Assembly: GCF_000067205.1 (NCBI RefSeq)
Contig: NC_010170.1
Location: 2,418,001-2,482,000 of the forward strand
DNA length: 64,000 nt
Source: Bordetella petrii
GTDB taxonomy: Bacteria; Pseudomonadota; Gammaproteobacteria; Burkholderiales; Burkholderiaceae_B
Reading direction: 5' to 3'
How positions within the stretch are numbered: position 1 is the stretch's first letter; every line of letters begins with the position of its first letter. Of this stretch, positions 32,544-40,698 are shown piece after piece. Under the pieces are notes generated by a model. It was given only the letters and a program-made list of their open reading frames with translations, ran no database searches and was not told the DNA's origin. The translations under genes and the position numbers were made by a program.

Positions 32544-33806
32544 ATGAAAAAAATCGCGATAGTCAGTGAACACGCGTCGCCGTTGGCCTCGCCAGGCAGC
32601 GTGGACAGCGGCGGCCAGAACATCTATGTGGCGCAGACGGCGCGCCGGTTCGCGGCCGCGGGGCATCAGGTGGATATCTTCACGCGCCGGGACAATGCCT
32701 GCCTGCCCGCGGAAGTCGCCTGGCATCCTGGCATTCGCGTGATCCATGTGCCGGCCGGGCCTGCCCGATACGTTCCCAAGGAAGATCTCTTGCCGTATAT
32801 GGACGACTTCGGCGCTTTCCTGTCGCGGCATTTCGGCCTGCAGGCGCGGCCGTACGACGTGGTGCACGCCAATTTCTTCATGTCGGCGCTGGCCAGCCTG
32901 CCGGCGGCGCGGCGCCATGGCGTGCCGCTTGCGGTAACTTTCCACGCGCTGGGGCGGGTGCGGCGCCTGCACCAGCGCGAGGCCGACCGCTTTCCAGACA
33001 GCCGGTTCCAGATCGAAAGCGATATCGTGCGCGAGGCCGACATGATCATTGCCGAATGCCCGCAAGATCGGCGCGACCTGCTCAATCTGTACGACGCCGA
33101 CCCACGTCGTATCAGGGTGGTGCCCTGCGGCTATGATCCGCAGGAAATGTCGGTCATGGACAGCGGCGAGGCGCGCCGCCGGCTGGCGTGGCGGGCGGAT
33201 GAATTCCGGATTCTGCAACTGGGCAGAATGGTGCCGCGCAAGGGCGTTGACAACGTCATCGAAGCGCTGGGCGTGCTGCATCGCCGGCATGGCGTGGCTG
33301 CCCGTCTTTGCGTGGTGGGAGGCGACCGGCGCGACAGCCCCGAACTGGCGCGCTTGCGCGCCGTGGCGGATCGGGCCGGCGTGACGCCGTTCGTAGAGTT
33401 TGCCGGGCGGCGCGACAGGCAGGATCTGTGCTGCTATTACTGCGCCAGCGACGTATTCGTGACCACGCCGTGGTACGAGCCTTTCGGCATTACGCCTGTG
33501 GAGGCCATGGCTTGCGGGCGGCCGGTGGTGGGTTCGGACACCGGCGGCATACGCAGCACCATCAAAGACGGCAAGACCGGGTTCCTGGTGCCGGCGCGTG
33601 ATCCCGAAGCCCTGGCCGCGCGGCTGGCGCGCCTGGCCGCCGATCCCGGCCTGCGCCGCCAGATGGGCCTGGCCGGGGCGCGCCGGGCACGCCGCCGGTT
33701 TACCTGGCGGCAAGTGGGAAATGACCTGCTGGCCGCCTACGATGAGCTGTCGCCCGTGCAAACCCTGGATGCCTTCCAGGCGCGGCCGCAGGTGCTGGCC
33801 GCCTGA
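32544..33806 (+). CDS. GT4-family glycosyltransferase (sucrose-synthase/GlgM-like fold)
   Basis: 420-aa GT-B enzyme. N-terminal domain begins KKIAIVSEHASPLASPGSVDSGGQNIYVAQTARRFAAAGHQVDIFTRR, the donor-site glycine loop of retaining GT4 enzymes. The C-domain shows ILQLGRMVPRKGVDNVIEAL (phosphate-binding R and K) and the EX7E-type motif PWYEPFGITPVEAMACGRPVVGSDTGG. The ATG at 32544 has GGAG 7 bases upstream; a longer in-frame start at 32310 is rejected because it crosses the promoter. No signal peptide. The acceptor is unknown; an alpha-glucan or glycolipid role would fit the neighbours, but this is inference. Confidence 0.88.
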   Translation: MKKIAIVSEHASPLASPGSVDSGGQNIYVAQTARRFAAAGHQVDIFTRRDNACLPAEVAWHPGIRVIHVPAGPARYVPKEDLLPYMDDFGAFLSRHFGLQARPYDVVHANFFMSALASLPAARRHGVPLAVTFHALGRVRRLHQREADRFPDSRFQIESDIVREADMIIAECPQDRRDLLNLYDADPRRIRVVPCGYDPQEMSVMDSGEARRRLAWRADEFRILQLGRMVPRKGVDNVIEALGVLHRRHGVAARLCVVGGDRRDSPELARLRAVADRAGVTPFVEFAGRRDRQDLCCYYCASDVFVTTPWYEPFGITPVEAMACGRPVVGSDTGGIRSTIKDGKTGFLVPARDPEALAARLARLAADPGLRRQMGLAGARRARRRFTWRQVGNDLLAAYDELSPVQTLDAFQARPQVLAA

Positions 33807-34481
33807 TACGCGGTTGCGGCAGGTGTCAACATCGCGTCAGGTGTCAGGCTCCGCAGGTGCCGGACGCCGCTGTGCGCCGCTGGCGTTCCGGTTTTACGGT
33901 GTCTGAGACCGGCATTCCAGTTTTACCGTGTCTGATAGCGGCGTTCGGGTTTTACGGTGTCTGACACCCTACGGGAGTCAGACACCTGGCAGGTACACCT
34001 TGGTTTTGGGCGTCCGTGGCGTGAGCAGCTATCGCGTCAGGTGTCAGGCTCCGCAGGTGCCGGACACCGCTGTGCGCCGCTGGTGTTCCGGTTTTACGGT
34101 GTCTGAGACCGGCGTTCGGGTTTTATGGTGCCTGATACCGGCATTCGGGTTTTATGGTGCCTGATACCGGCATTCGGGTTTTACGGTGTCTGACACCCTA
34201 CGGGAGTCAGACACCTGGCAGGTACACCTTGGTTCTGGGCGTCCATGGCGTGAGCAGTTATCGCGTCAGGTGTCAGGCTCCGCAAGTGCCGGACACCACT
34301 GTGCGCCGCTGGCGGTCCGGTTTTACGGTGTCTGACACCAGCGTTCCAGTTTTACCGTGTCTGACACCGGCGTTCCAGTTTTACCGCGTTTGATACTGGC
34401 ATTCGGGTTTTACGGTGTCTGACACCCTACGGGAGTCAGACACCTGGTATGGCGCGGCGCGTGGCGCGGGCGCGGCGTGGG
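33807..34481. repeat. Nested tandem repeat array with three palindromic cores
   Basis: The 675 bases hold no gene. Three long units begin with ATCGCGTCAGGTGTCAGGCT-like sequence at about 33831, 34031 and 34260 (periods of about 200 and 229). Inside each unit are 2, 3 and 3 copies of a 29-bp subunit of the form GTTTTACGGTGTCTGA plus a variable 13-base end, followed by a complete palindrome at 33957-33985, 34186-34214 and 34415-34443. The 29-base difference in period equals one subunit. Short reading frames in it are products of the repeat. Confidence 0.85.
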
Positions 34482-34961
34482 TTACTTCAGCACGCTGATA
34501 TTGCCGTCGGGCTCGATATAGGCCCGGCGGATGTCCGATAGCTTATCGACGCCGTGCTGCCGCAGCTCGCTCATCAGTTCTTCCGGGGTTATGTATTCTC
34601 GCCGCATGCTGCGCCGTAGCATCTGGCCATCGCGCACCAGGCACACCTTGTCCGATTCGAGCAGGCGGCCGAGCCATGGCAGGAAATAGGTCAGCCGATC
34701 TATCAGCGCCACCCAGCCCACGATGACGGCGACCAGGATGGCGCCGTCGGTGATCGACTGGTACTGGCCCGCCATGCCGTTCTGCGCGGCGTCAGCGATC
34801 AGCACCAGCACCAGCATGTCGGCCACGCCCAAGGACCCGACGTCACGTCGCCCGGCCACGCGCAGCAATATCAGTATGCACCAGTACATGAGCGATCCGC
34901 GCACGATCAATTCCAGCGGCGGCACGGTCAGCCGGAACAGGTCTGGCCAATTGACATCCAT
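34482..34961 (-). CDS. DUF421/YetF-family membrane protein
   Basis: 159 aa with three N-terminal hydrophobic helices (residues 20-90) and a cytoplasmic DUF421-type domain: LRVAGRRDVGSLGVADMLVLVLIADAAQNGM is the conserved core, and REYITPEELMSELRQHGVDKLSDIRRAYIEPDGNISVL the C-terminal domain. Family function is unclear; members are frequent in stress regulons. ATG at 34961 with AGGAG 7 bases upstream. It lies 54 bases downstream of the 94-aa gene on the same strand and likely shares its sigma-54 promoter. Confidence 0.88.
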   Translation of the reverse strand: MDVNWPDLFRLTVPPLELIVRGSLMYWCILILLRVAGRRDVGSLGVADMLVLVLIADAAQNGMAGQYQSITDGAILVAVIVGWVALIDRLTYFLPWLGRLLESDKVCLVRDGQMLRRSMRREYITPEELMSELRQHGVDKLSDIRRAYIEPDGNISVLK

Positions 34962-35015
34962 GGTCGTACTCCTCGTGGTTGAACCCAACATCGCCCGCCG
35001 GCCCGCGCCGGCACG

Positions 35016-35300
35016 CTAGCGTGGCCTGCCGCCGTTGCGCACCGGGTCGGGACGGGAATGCGCCAGGCCGGCGTCGTCTTCGTCGACGATGCGGTCGGCC
35101 TCGATGTCGCTGCCGGTGTCATCTTGCAGCGACGGCTCCACGCTTTCGCGTTCGCCCGTGCCTTGCGAGTCGGTATCGTGGTCGCCGGCGGTGCCGGGCA
35201 GGTCGCTGCCCGAGTCGGATGAATCGCTGGGGCCCAGGCCGGGCTCGCGCGGCACGGCTTGGATAGGGAAGGGCGAAACGCGAAAAAACGACAAGTCCAT
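35016..35300 (-). CDS. Small acidic disordered protein (94 aa)
   Basis: After a hydrophobic start (MDLSFFRVSPFPI) the protein is Asp/Ser/Glu/Gly-rich and probably unfolded: PSDSSDSGSDLPGTAGDHDT, EPSLQDDTGSDIEADRIVDEDDAG. No signal peptide. ATG at 35300 has GGAG 6 bases before it, and a sigma-54 promoter lies 53-68 bases upstream, which supports a real gene. I do not recognise a family with known function; a hydrophilin-like protective role is a guess. Confidence 0.68.
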   Translation of the reverse strand: MDLSFFRVSPFPIQAVPREPGLGPSDSSDSGSDLPGTAGDHDTDSQGTGERESVEPSLQDDTGSDIEADRIVDEDDAGLAHSRPDPVRNGGRPR

Positions 35301-35352
35301 GGCGAACTCCATAGTCGGGTGCGACGCGCCACGCGCGCGCCGCACACCCTCC

Positions 35353-35368
35353 TGCAAGTTTCGTGCCG
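35353..35368 (-). promoter_or_regulatory. Sigma-54 promoter of the 94-aa / DUF421 genes
   Basis: Minus-strand CGGCACGAAACTTGCA matches TGGCACGN4TTGCA except the first base. Predicted start about 35342; the 94-aa gene begins at 35300. Confidence 0.82.
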
Positions 35369-35378
35369 GGGGCGGGGC

Positions 35379-35394
35379 GGGAACAGGGCTTGCG
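35379..35394 (+). promoter_or_regulatory. Possible sigma-54 promoter of the 73-aa gene
   Basis: GGGAACAGGGCTTGCG: GG-N10-GC spacing and TTGC are intact; position 4 is A instead of C. Back-to-back with the minus-strand site at 35353. Predicted start about 35405, gene start 35430. Confidence 0.5.
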
Positions 35395-35429
35395 GCAAGC
35401 AGCGGCTTTTACTGCCGTGGAGTCCAATC

Positions 35430-35651
35430 ATGAACGATGTCGATAAATCAACGCCGCGGCCCGCCGGCCGCCGGGAGCGGGAGGACGAAAAAATGCGTGA
35501 GCGCGATACCGATCGCACCTTGGCCGACCGGCCGGCAGACCCGAACCGGGCTGGCGCCGGCACACGCATTCCGCCCGGCGTGGACGCCGAGGATGTGCGC
35601 GATCCCGGTCGCCAGACACCGGACGCGCCGCCCGTCGACAACCGCTCATGA
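35430..35651 (+). CDS. Small charged hydrophilic protein (73 aa)
   Basis: 73 aa made almost wholly of Arg, Asp, Glu, Pro and Gly (RREREDEKMRERDTDRTLAD, ADPNRAGAGTRIPPGVDAED). No hydrophobic core, so it is probably disordered. The ATG has GGAG 7 bases upstream and a sigma-54-type promoter just before it. Hydrophilin or nucleic-acid-associated stress protein is possible; no family recognised. Confidence 0.6.
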   Translation: MNDVDKSTPRPAGRREREDEKMRERDTDRTLADRPADPNRAGAGTRIPPGVDAEDVRDPGRQTPDAPPVDNRS

Positions 35652-35672
35652 CGCGGCGGGCTTGAGCAGGTC

Positions 35673-35688
35673 GGGCACGCGGGTTGCT
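35673..35688 (+). promoter_or_regulatory. Sigma-54 promoter of the DUF4142 gene
   Basis: GGGCACGCGGGTTGCT matches TGGCACGN4TTGCW at all positions except the first. Predicted start about 35699; gene start 35733. Confidence 0.82.
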
Positions 35689-35732
35689 ATGCGTTCCTGC
35701 CCGCGAGCGGCGGGTTTCCCGGGGGGAACGAG

Positions 35733-36305
35733 ATGAGTCCTTGGAAGATGAGCTGGCTTGCCGCGGCGACTGCCGCCGCGGTCATCATGGGAATACAGGC
35801 ATACGCGTCTTCGGCGGCGCTGGATCACCAAGACCGCCTGTTCATGGAGGCTGCCACGCGCGCCGGCCTGTTCGAGCTGAGGGCGGGCGACCTGGCCTTG
35901 CAACGGGCTTCGAGCGACGAGGTGCGGGCGTATGCCCAAACGGTGTTGCGGGACCAGGCGCAAGCCCGCGCCAGCCTGTTGGCCCTGGCCGCGGCCAAGT
36001 CGCGCGCCGTGCCCACTGCCGTGGGCGCCGACCAGCATGCCTTGCTTGGCAGGCTGCAGAATGCGCCGCAAACCGCGTTCGACGACCTGTACTTGCAGAA
36101 GGTCGCGGTGCAGGGCCAGGCGTCCGTGGTGCGGCTGTTCGAGCGTACGGTGCGCGACAGCGACGATCCGGAGATCCAGGCCTACGCGGCCCGCGTGCTG
36201 CCCATGCTGCAGCGCCATCTCGACGAGGCGCGCCGGCTGCAGGCGCGGCTGCAATGGCCAGGCGCCAGTCCGAGCATGCTGGCCAGCGCGGACGGGCCGC
36301 TGTAG
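35733..36305 (+). CDS. DUF4142 exported four-helix protein
   Basis: 190 aa with an N-terminal signal or anchor segment (WLAAATAAAVIMGIQAYASSA) and a ferritin-like helical DUF4142 domain: DRLFMEAATRAGLFELRAGDLALQRASSDEVRAYAQTVLRDQ, then the second half FDDLYLQKVAVQGQASVVRLFERTVRDSDDPEIQAYAARVLPMLQRHLDEA. Family function unknown; members are often stress-induced outer-membrane or periplasmic proteins. A GGGGGGAA ribosome site precedes the ATG. Confidence 0.87.
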   Translation: MSPWKMSWLAAATAAAVIMGIQAYASSAALDHQDRLFMEAATRAGLFELRAGDLALQRASSDEVRAYAQTVLRDQAQARASLLALAAAKSRAVPTAVGADQHALLGRLQNAPQTAFDDLYLQKVAVQGQASVVRLFERTVRDSDDPEIQAYAARVLPMLQRHLDEARRLQARLQWPGASPSMLASADGPL

Positions 36306-36314
36306 CTCGGCGAG

Positions 36315-36343
36315 CGCCGGGCGCCCGCGAGCGGCGCCCTCGG
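36315..36343. terminator. Hairpin between convergent DUF4142 and stomatin genes
   Basis: GGGCGCC (36319-36325), 7-base loop, GGCGCCC (36333-36339), extended by CGCC/GGCG-type flanks. It fills the 45-base gap of the convergent pair and has no U-tract; probable shared terminator. Confidence 0.5.
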
Positions 36344-36350
36344 CACGCCG

Positions 36351-37097
36351 CTATGAGCGGTCGAACACGCGCCGCAGCAGGTCGATGGGCACGGGAAAGA
36401 CGATGGTCGAGCTCTTGTCGCCGGCAATGTCGTACAGCGTGGACAGATAGCGCAGCTGCATGGCTTCCGGTGTGCTGGCCAGCGTGCGGGCGGCATCGAC
36501 CAGTTTTTCGGCGGCCTGCTGTTCGCCTTCGGCGTTGATGATGCGCGCGCGCCGGTTGCGTTCGGCCTCGGCCTGGCGGGCAATGGCGCGCACCATGCTT
36601 TCGTCGATGTCGACGTGCTTGATCTCCACCGCGGCTACCTTGATGCCCCAGTCTTCGGTCTGCCGGTCCAGTATCTCGCGCAGGTCGGCATTGAGTTTGT
36701 CGCGTTCGGACAGCATCTCGTCGAGGTCATGCTTGCCCAGCACCGAGCGTAGCGTGGTCTGCGCCAGCTGGCTGGTGGCATCCATGTACTGTTCTACCTG
36801 GATCACCGCGCGGTCGGCGTCCACCACCCTGAAGTACAGCACCGCGTTCACCTTCACGGATACGTTGTCGCGCGAGATGATGTCCTGGGTGGGAATGTCC
36901 AGCACCACGGTGCGCAGGTCGACACGCACCATCTGCTGCACCACGGGAATCAGGATGATCAGCCCCGGACCCTTTACGCCGGTGTAGCGTCCCAGGGTGA
37001 ACACCACGCCCCGTTGGTACTCGCGCAGCACGCGGATCATGGAAATGGCCAGCAGCACGATCAGCGCCGCGGCGATGAAATAGGCGATCAGGGTCAT
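36351..37097 (-). CDS. SPFH/stomatin-like membrane protein (slipin)
   Basis: 248 aa, the size of bacterial slipins. One N-terminal membrane hairpin (residues 3-25), then the SPFH domain EYQRGVVFTLGRYTGVKGPGLIILIPVVQQMVRVDLR, TQDIISRDNVSVKVNAVLYFRVVDA, and a helical tail with AIARQAEAERNRRARIINAEGEQQAAEKL. It overlaps the NfeD/protease gene by four bases, the conserved stomatin-NfeD pair. The complex is thought to act in membrane microdomains and proteolysis. Confidence 0.93.
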   Translation of the reverse strand: MTLIAYFIAAALIVLLAISMIRVLREYQRGVVFTLGRYTGVKGPGLIILIPVVQQMVRVDLRTVVLDIPTQDIISRDNVSVKVNAVLYFRVVDADRAVIQVEQYMDATSQLAQTTLRSVLGKHDLDEMLSERDKLNADLREILDRQTEDWGIKVAAVEIKHVDIDESMVRAIARQAEAERNRRARIINAEGEQQAAEKLVDAARTLASTPEAMQLRYLSTLYDIAGDKSSTIVFPVPIDLLRRVFDRS

Positions 37098-38536
37098 GTC
37101 GATTCCTTTGGGATGGAAGAGGCGGGGCGCACGTGCAGCACCAGGCCCTGGCGCGATTCGATGATGGCCTGCTCGCCGGGCCGCAGGGGCGCATCGGCGC
37201 GCGCTTCCCAGGTTTCCGCGCCGGCGCGCACCAGGCCGCCGTGCCCGTGCCAGGACAGCACTTGCACCGCCTGGCCGGCTTGCGTGCTTCCGTCTGACAC
37301 TACGCGCCGGCGCTGTGCGCGCAGCGCGACAAAGAAGATCAGGAAGAGCAGCAGGGCGCTGGCGGCAGCCGCCGTTGCCACCAGCGGCACCGACAAGGCG
37401 AACCCGGCGCCGTGCGTGTCATACAGAAACAGCGAGCCGAACGCGAACAAGGCCAGGCCGGCCGCCCCCAGCAGGCCGAGTGTGGGCGTGAACGCCTCGG
37501 CCGCCATCAACGCAATGCCCAGCAATACCAGGCCCAGGCCCGCGTAGCTGACGGGCAGCATGTTCAAGGCAAACAAGGCGGTGACCAGGGCCACGGCGCC
37601 CAGCGCACCGGGCAGAATGGCGCCGGGGTTCATCATCTCGAACAGTATCCCGTAGATGCCCAGCAGCAGCAGGATGTACGCGATGTTGGGATCGGTGATC
37701 ACGGCCAGCACGCGCGTGCGCCAGTCGGGTTGTAGCTCAAGCACAGCGGCGTCGCGCGTGGCCAATGTGATGACCGATGCATTAGCGCGTAATTCGCGGC
37801 CGTCGGCCCGGCGCAGCAGGTCGTGCAGGTCGTCGGCAACCAGGTCGATCACCTTTTGCTGCAAGGCCTCGCGGGCCGCCAGGCTGGCGGCGCCGCGCAC
37901 GGCCTGTTCGGCCCATTCCGCATTGCGGCCGCGCATGTCGGCCAGGCTGCGGATGAGCGCCGCGGCGTCGTTGACGGCCTTGCTGTCATGGGGCGGCGGC
38001 GCGGCGTCCGCAGGCTTGCCGCCGGGGTCGGTTTCGGCCTTGCCGTGGTCTTCGTTCCGAGGCCGGCTGTCAGGCCCCAGGGGGATGGGGGTGGCCGCGC
38101 CCAGGTTGGTACCGGGCGCCATCGCGGCCAGGTGGCAGGCATAAAGAATGTAGGTGCCCGCGCTGGCCGCCCGCGCGCCGCCGGGCGCGACATAGCCGAT
38201 GACGGGCACCGGCGAGGCGATGATGGCGCGCACGATATCGCGCATGGACGAGGCCAGGCCACCCGGCGTGTCGATGCGCAGCACCACGGCGGCGGCGCGG
38301 CGCGCATTGGCGTCGGCCAGGCCGTGCCGCAGGTACTCGGTGGTGGCGGGTCCTACCGCGCCCTGCAATTGCAACACCACCACCGGCGCAGACTGGCCTG
38401 GCGGCGCGGAGGTTGCCTGGGCGCGGGCCGGCGCGGACATGAAAGCGGCCATAGCCACCCACAACCAGGCTATCGCGCACAGCAACCCGGCACAATGGCT
38501 GGCGCACGGCAGGTGGCGTGACCCGGAATGCGGCAT
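37094..38536 (-). CDS. NfeD-family membrane serine protease (long form, ClpP-like domain)
   Basis: 480 aa. Signal peptide about residues 1-40 (LLCAIAWLWVAMAAFMSAPARA). ClpP-like protease domain 50-210 with VVLRIDTPGGLASSMRDIVRAIIASPVPVIGYVAPGGARAASAGTYIL (oxyanion glycines and nucleophile serine) and a charged insert rich in Pro/Asp. Then four to five membrane helices (LLLLGIYGILFEMMNPGAILPGALGA) and the C-terminal OB-fold NfeD domain (GQAVQVLSWHGHGGLVRAGAETWEARAD). AGGAG 8 bases before the ATG at 38536. Partner of the stomatin gene downstream. Confidence 0.92.
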   Translation of the reverse strand: MPHSGSRHLPCASHCAGLLCAIAWLWVAMAAFMSAPARAQATSAPPGQSAPVVVLQLQGAVGPATTEYLRHGLADANARRAAAVVLRIDTPGGLASSMRDIVRAIIASPVPVIGYVAPGGARAASAGTYILYACHLAAMAPGTNLGAATPIPLGPDSRPRNEDHGKAETDPGGKPADAAPPPHDSKAVNDAAALIRSLADMRGRNAEWAEQAVRGAASLAAREALQQKVIDLVADDLHDLLRRADGRELRANASVITLATRDAAVLELQPDWRTRVLAVITDPNIAYILLLLGIYGILFEMMNPGAILPGALGAVALVTALFALNMLPVSYAGLGLVLLGIALMAAEAFTPTLGLLGAAGLALFAFGSLFLYDTHGAGFALSVPLVATAAAASALLLFLIFFVALRAQRRRVVSDGSTQAGQAVQVLSWHGHGGLVRAGAETWEARADAPLRPGEQAIIESRQGLVLHVRPASSIPKEST

Positions 38537-38603
38537 GGCGGCGCTCCTGGAGACGGGCCCGCATGCGAGCCCTGGTATCCATGGTAGTGCCTGCGCCCGC
38601 GCG

Positions 38604-39497
38604 TCACAAGGCGCCGTCGGTCGCCAGCAGCGTGACCAGGTGCGGCACCGTGGTCTGGGGCGGGGTGGCCTGCGCGCCGCGCTCGAACAACTGCTCGATG
38701 GCGTCGGCCGCACCGTGCGCCGCCCCGGCTTCGTGCGCCATGGTGGTGTAGTAGTCGAGGTCTTTGCGGGCGTTGGACAGCGAGAACCGCAGGCCCGAGT
38801 CGTCGCCCGATTCCAGGAAGGGACGCATGCGTTCCAGGGCTGCGCCGCCGCCGCCACCCTTGGCCAGAATGTCCACCAGCACTTGCGCCTCGATGCCGGC
38901 GCGTTTTGCGCAGGCGGCCGCCTCGGCAATGATGGCGGCGCAACCCAGCGAGACATAGTTGTGGATAAGCTTCATGCGATGGCCCGATCCCACCGGCCCG
39001 GCGTAGGTGATGTTCTCGGCGTAGCAGCGCAGCAGCGGCTGGCAGCGCTCGTACAGGGCGCGGTCGCCGCCCACCAACAGGTTCAGGCGGCCCTCGGCGG
39101 CTTCTTTGGGCGTGCGGGTCATGGGGGCATCGAGGAATTGGCCGCCGGCCTCGGCCACGGCTTGCGCGATGCGCACGGTGGAGGACGGGATGGCGGTGGA
39201 GCAATCGATGACCACTGTGCCCGGCCGCAGCCCTTGCAGCAGGCCGTCGGGACTGAACAGCACGTCTTCGACCTGGGGCGTGCCGGTCACGCACAAGATC
39301 ACCACGTTGGCCTGGCGCGCCACCTGCGCGGGGCTGGCCACTTTGGCCGCGCCGGCCGTCAGCAGGCCATCGACCGGCTGGTTGCCGGGGTGGTCGAGCA
39401 GCACCAGGGGATATCCGTGTTTGACGATGTTGCTGGCAATGCCGTGGCCCATCAGGCCTACGCCAATCATGCCGATTGTGTCTTTCCCGGTAGTCAT
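38604..39497 (-). CDS. 3-hydroxyisobutyrate dehydrogenase-family oxidoreductase
   Basis: 297-aa beta-hydroxyacid dehydrogenase. The N-terminal Rossmann motif is IGMIGVGLMGHGIASNIVKHGYPLVLLDH, the substrate loop DAPMTRTPKEAAEGRLNLLVGG and the catalytic lysine in GSGHRMKLIHNYVSLG. It may act on tartronate semialdehyde, hydroxyisobutyrate or a similar beta-hydroxy acid. Start at 39497; the ribosome site is weak. No sigma-54-type promoter is evident here, in contrast to several neighbours. Confidence 0.88.
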   Translation of the reverse strand: MTTGKDTIGMIGVGLMGHGIASNIVKHGYPLVLLDHPGNQPVDGLLTAGAAKVASPAQVARQANVVILCVTGTPQVEDVLFSPDGLLQGLRPGTVVIDCSTAIPSSTVRIAQAVAEAGGQFLDAPMTRTPKEAAEGRLNLLVGGDRALYERCQPLLRCYAENITYAGPVGSGHRMKLIHNYVSLGCAAIIAEAAACAKRAGIEAQVLVDILAKGGGGGAALERMRPFLESGDDSGLRFSLSNARKDLDYYTTMAHEAGAAHGAADAIEQLFERGAQATPPQTTVPHLVTLLATDGAL

Positions 39498-39634
39498 GAG
39501 ATGGATTCGCGCTGAAATTTGGAAATTGGACGCCGCCGCGGCGGCACGATGACCATCATACAAGTAATGCAATGCCGCCCCGGCGGCCGCGCCTGGCCGC
39601 CGGGGCGGCTGGCCCCGGTGAACGGCCCCGGTGG

Positions 39635-40657
39635 TCAGTGCCAGCGCCGGCCGCGCGCGGCGCCGATGACCGTGCCGCAGACCAGCACGGCCGCGCCGGC
39701 CCACAGCAGGCCGCGTCCGCCTGTGGCCAGTTGGGTGTACATGCTGGTCTTGCGCACGTGCGGCGGCCCGGCGCCATCGCGGGCAGTATCTCCGCGTGCC
39801 GGGGCGCCGGCGTCGTACAACGCGTCGGCCCGCTCGCGGGCGGCGGTGTCGCTGCGCTGGTGGCGGATCAGCCAACCTGCCATGCGATCGGCCAGGGCGG
39901 GCATGCGCAGGCCCACGGACGAAATGGCTTTGGCGGCGCCGCCCACGAAAATATCGCGGCGCGGATGCTGGGCGGCGTACAGAATGGCCCGCGCGACGGT
40001 GTCGGCTGTGTATACGGGCGGCGGCAGGCGCGGCTCTACGTCCATGTAGTTGCGGGCGTGCTCGGAGTAACCGGTGGCAATCGAGGCCGGCTTGATCAAC
40101 GTGACCGACACCGGCGCGGCTTCGGCCTCGAGTTCCATGCGCAACGCGTCGGTATAACCCTTGACGGCGTGCTTCGAGGCGGAATAGGCGCCTTGCAGGG
40201 GAATCGCCCGGTCGGATACCTCGCTGCCCACGTTGATCAGGGCGCCGCCATGTTGTTTCAGATAGGCGACGGCGGTGGTCGATCCGTACACCACGCCCCA
40301 ATAGTTGGTGTCGAATAGTTTCCGCTGGTCTTCGATGGGCACGTCTTCCAGCCGGCCGAAAATCGATACCCCGGCGTTGTTGACCCACGTATCGATGCGG
40401 CCGTACTGGTCGATTGCCGCGCCCAGGATGCGGTCGTGGTCGGCCGCCACGCCGACATCGGCGCGCACGGCCAGGGCCTCGCCGCCTTCGGCCCGGATGG
40501 CCGCCACGGCGTCGTCCAGCGACTGCTGGCTGCGGCAGGCCAGTACCACCTTGGCGCCCTGGCGCGACGCCAGCCGCGCCGTGGCCAGGCCGATGCCGCT
40601 GCCCGCGCCGGTAATGACTATGACCTGGTCGTGCAATTTTTTCAGTCGGACATGCAT
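39635..40657 (-). CDS. Short-chain dehydrogenase with C-terminal membrane anchor
   Basis: 340 aa. SDR core 1-250 with VIVITGAGSGIGLATARLA, WVNNAGVSIFG and the catalytic YSASKHAVKGYTDALR. The C-terminal third departs from ordinary SDRs: a hydrophilic linker (RSDTAARERADALYDAG) and a terminal helix LLWAGAAVLVCGTVIGAARGRRWH that could anchor it in the membrane. ATG at 40657 with GGGAG 6 bases before it. Substrate unknown. Confidence 0.87.
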   Translation of the reverse strand: MHVRLKKLHDQVIVITGAGSGIGLATARLASRQGAKVVLACRSQQSLDDAVAAIRAEGGEALAVRADVGVAADHDRILGAAIDQYGRIDTWVNNAGVSIFGRLEDVPIEDQRKLFDTNYWGVVYGSTTAVAYLKQHGGALINVGSEVSDRAIPLQGAYSASKHAVKGYTDALRMELEAEAAPVSVTLIKPASIATGYSEHARNYMDVEPRLPPPVYTADTVARAILYAAQHPRRDIFVGGAAKAISSVGLRMPALADRMAGWLIRHQRSDTAARERADALYDAGAPARGDTARDGAGPPHVRKTSMYTQLATGGRGLLWAGAAVLVCGTVIGAARGRRWH

Positions 40658-40698
40658 GATGATCTCCCGTGTAGGACGCATCCGCCGGGCGGGCGGTC

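Noticed and set aside
32284..32623. Longer N-terminus for sigma-54 (in-frame start near 32623)
   Set aside because: It would cross the -24/-12 promoter and put 113 unrelated residues before region I; the TTG at 32284 has a strong ribosome site.
33928..34393. Two related open frames of 78 and 79 codons within the 34-kb repeats
   Set aside because: They translate the tandem repeat itself, differ only by unit variation, and have no ribosome site or family resemblance.
33900..34445. CRISPR-like array because of 29-bp periodic units
   Set aside because: The units are contiguous without unique spacers and there are no cas genes.
39498..39590. Sigma-54 promoter for the hydroxyisobutyrate dehydrogenase-like gene
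   Set aside because: A GGCATTGC-type string exists but the GG-GC spacing is wrong.
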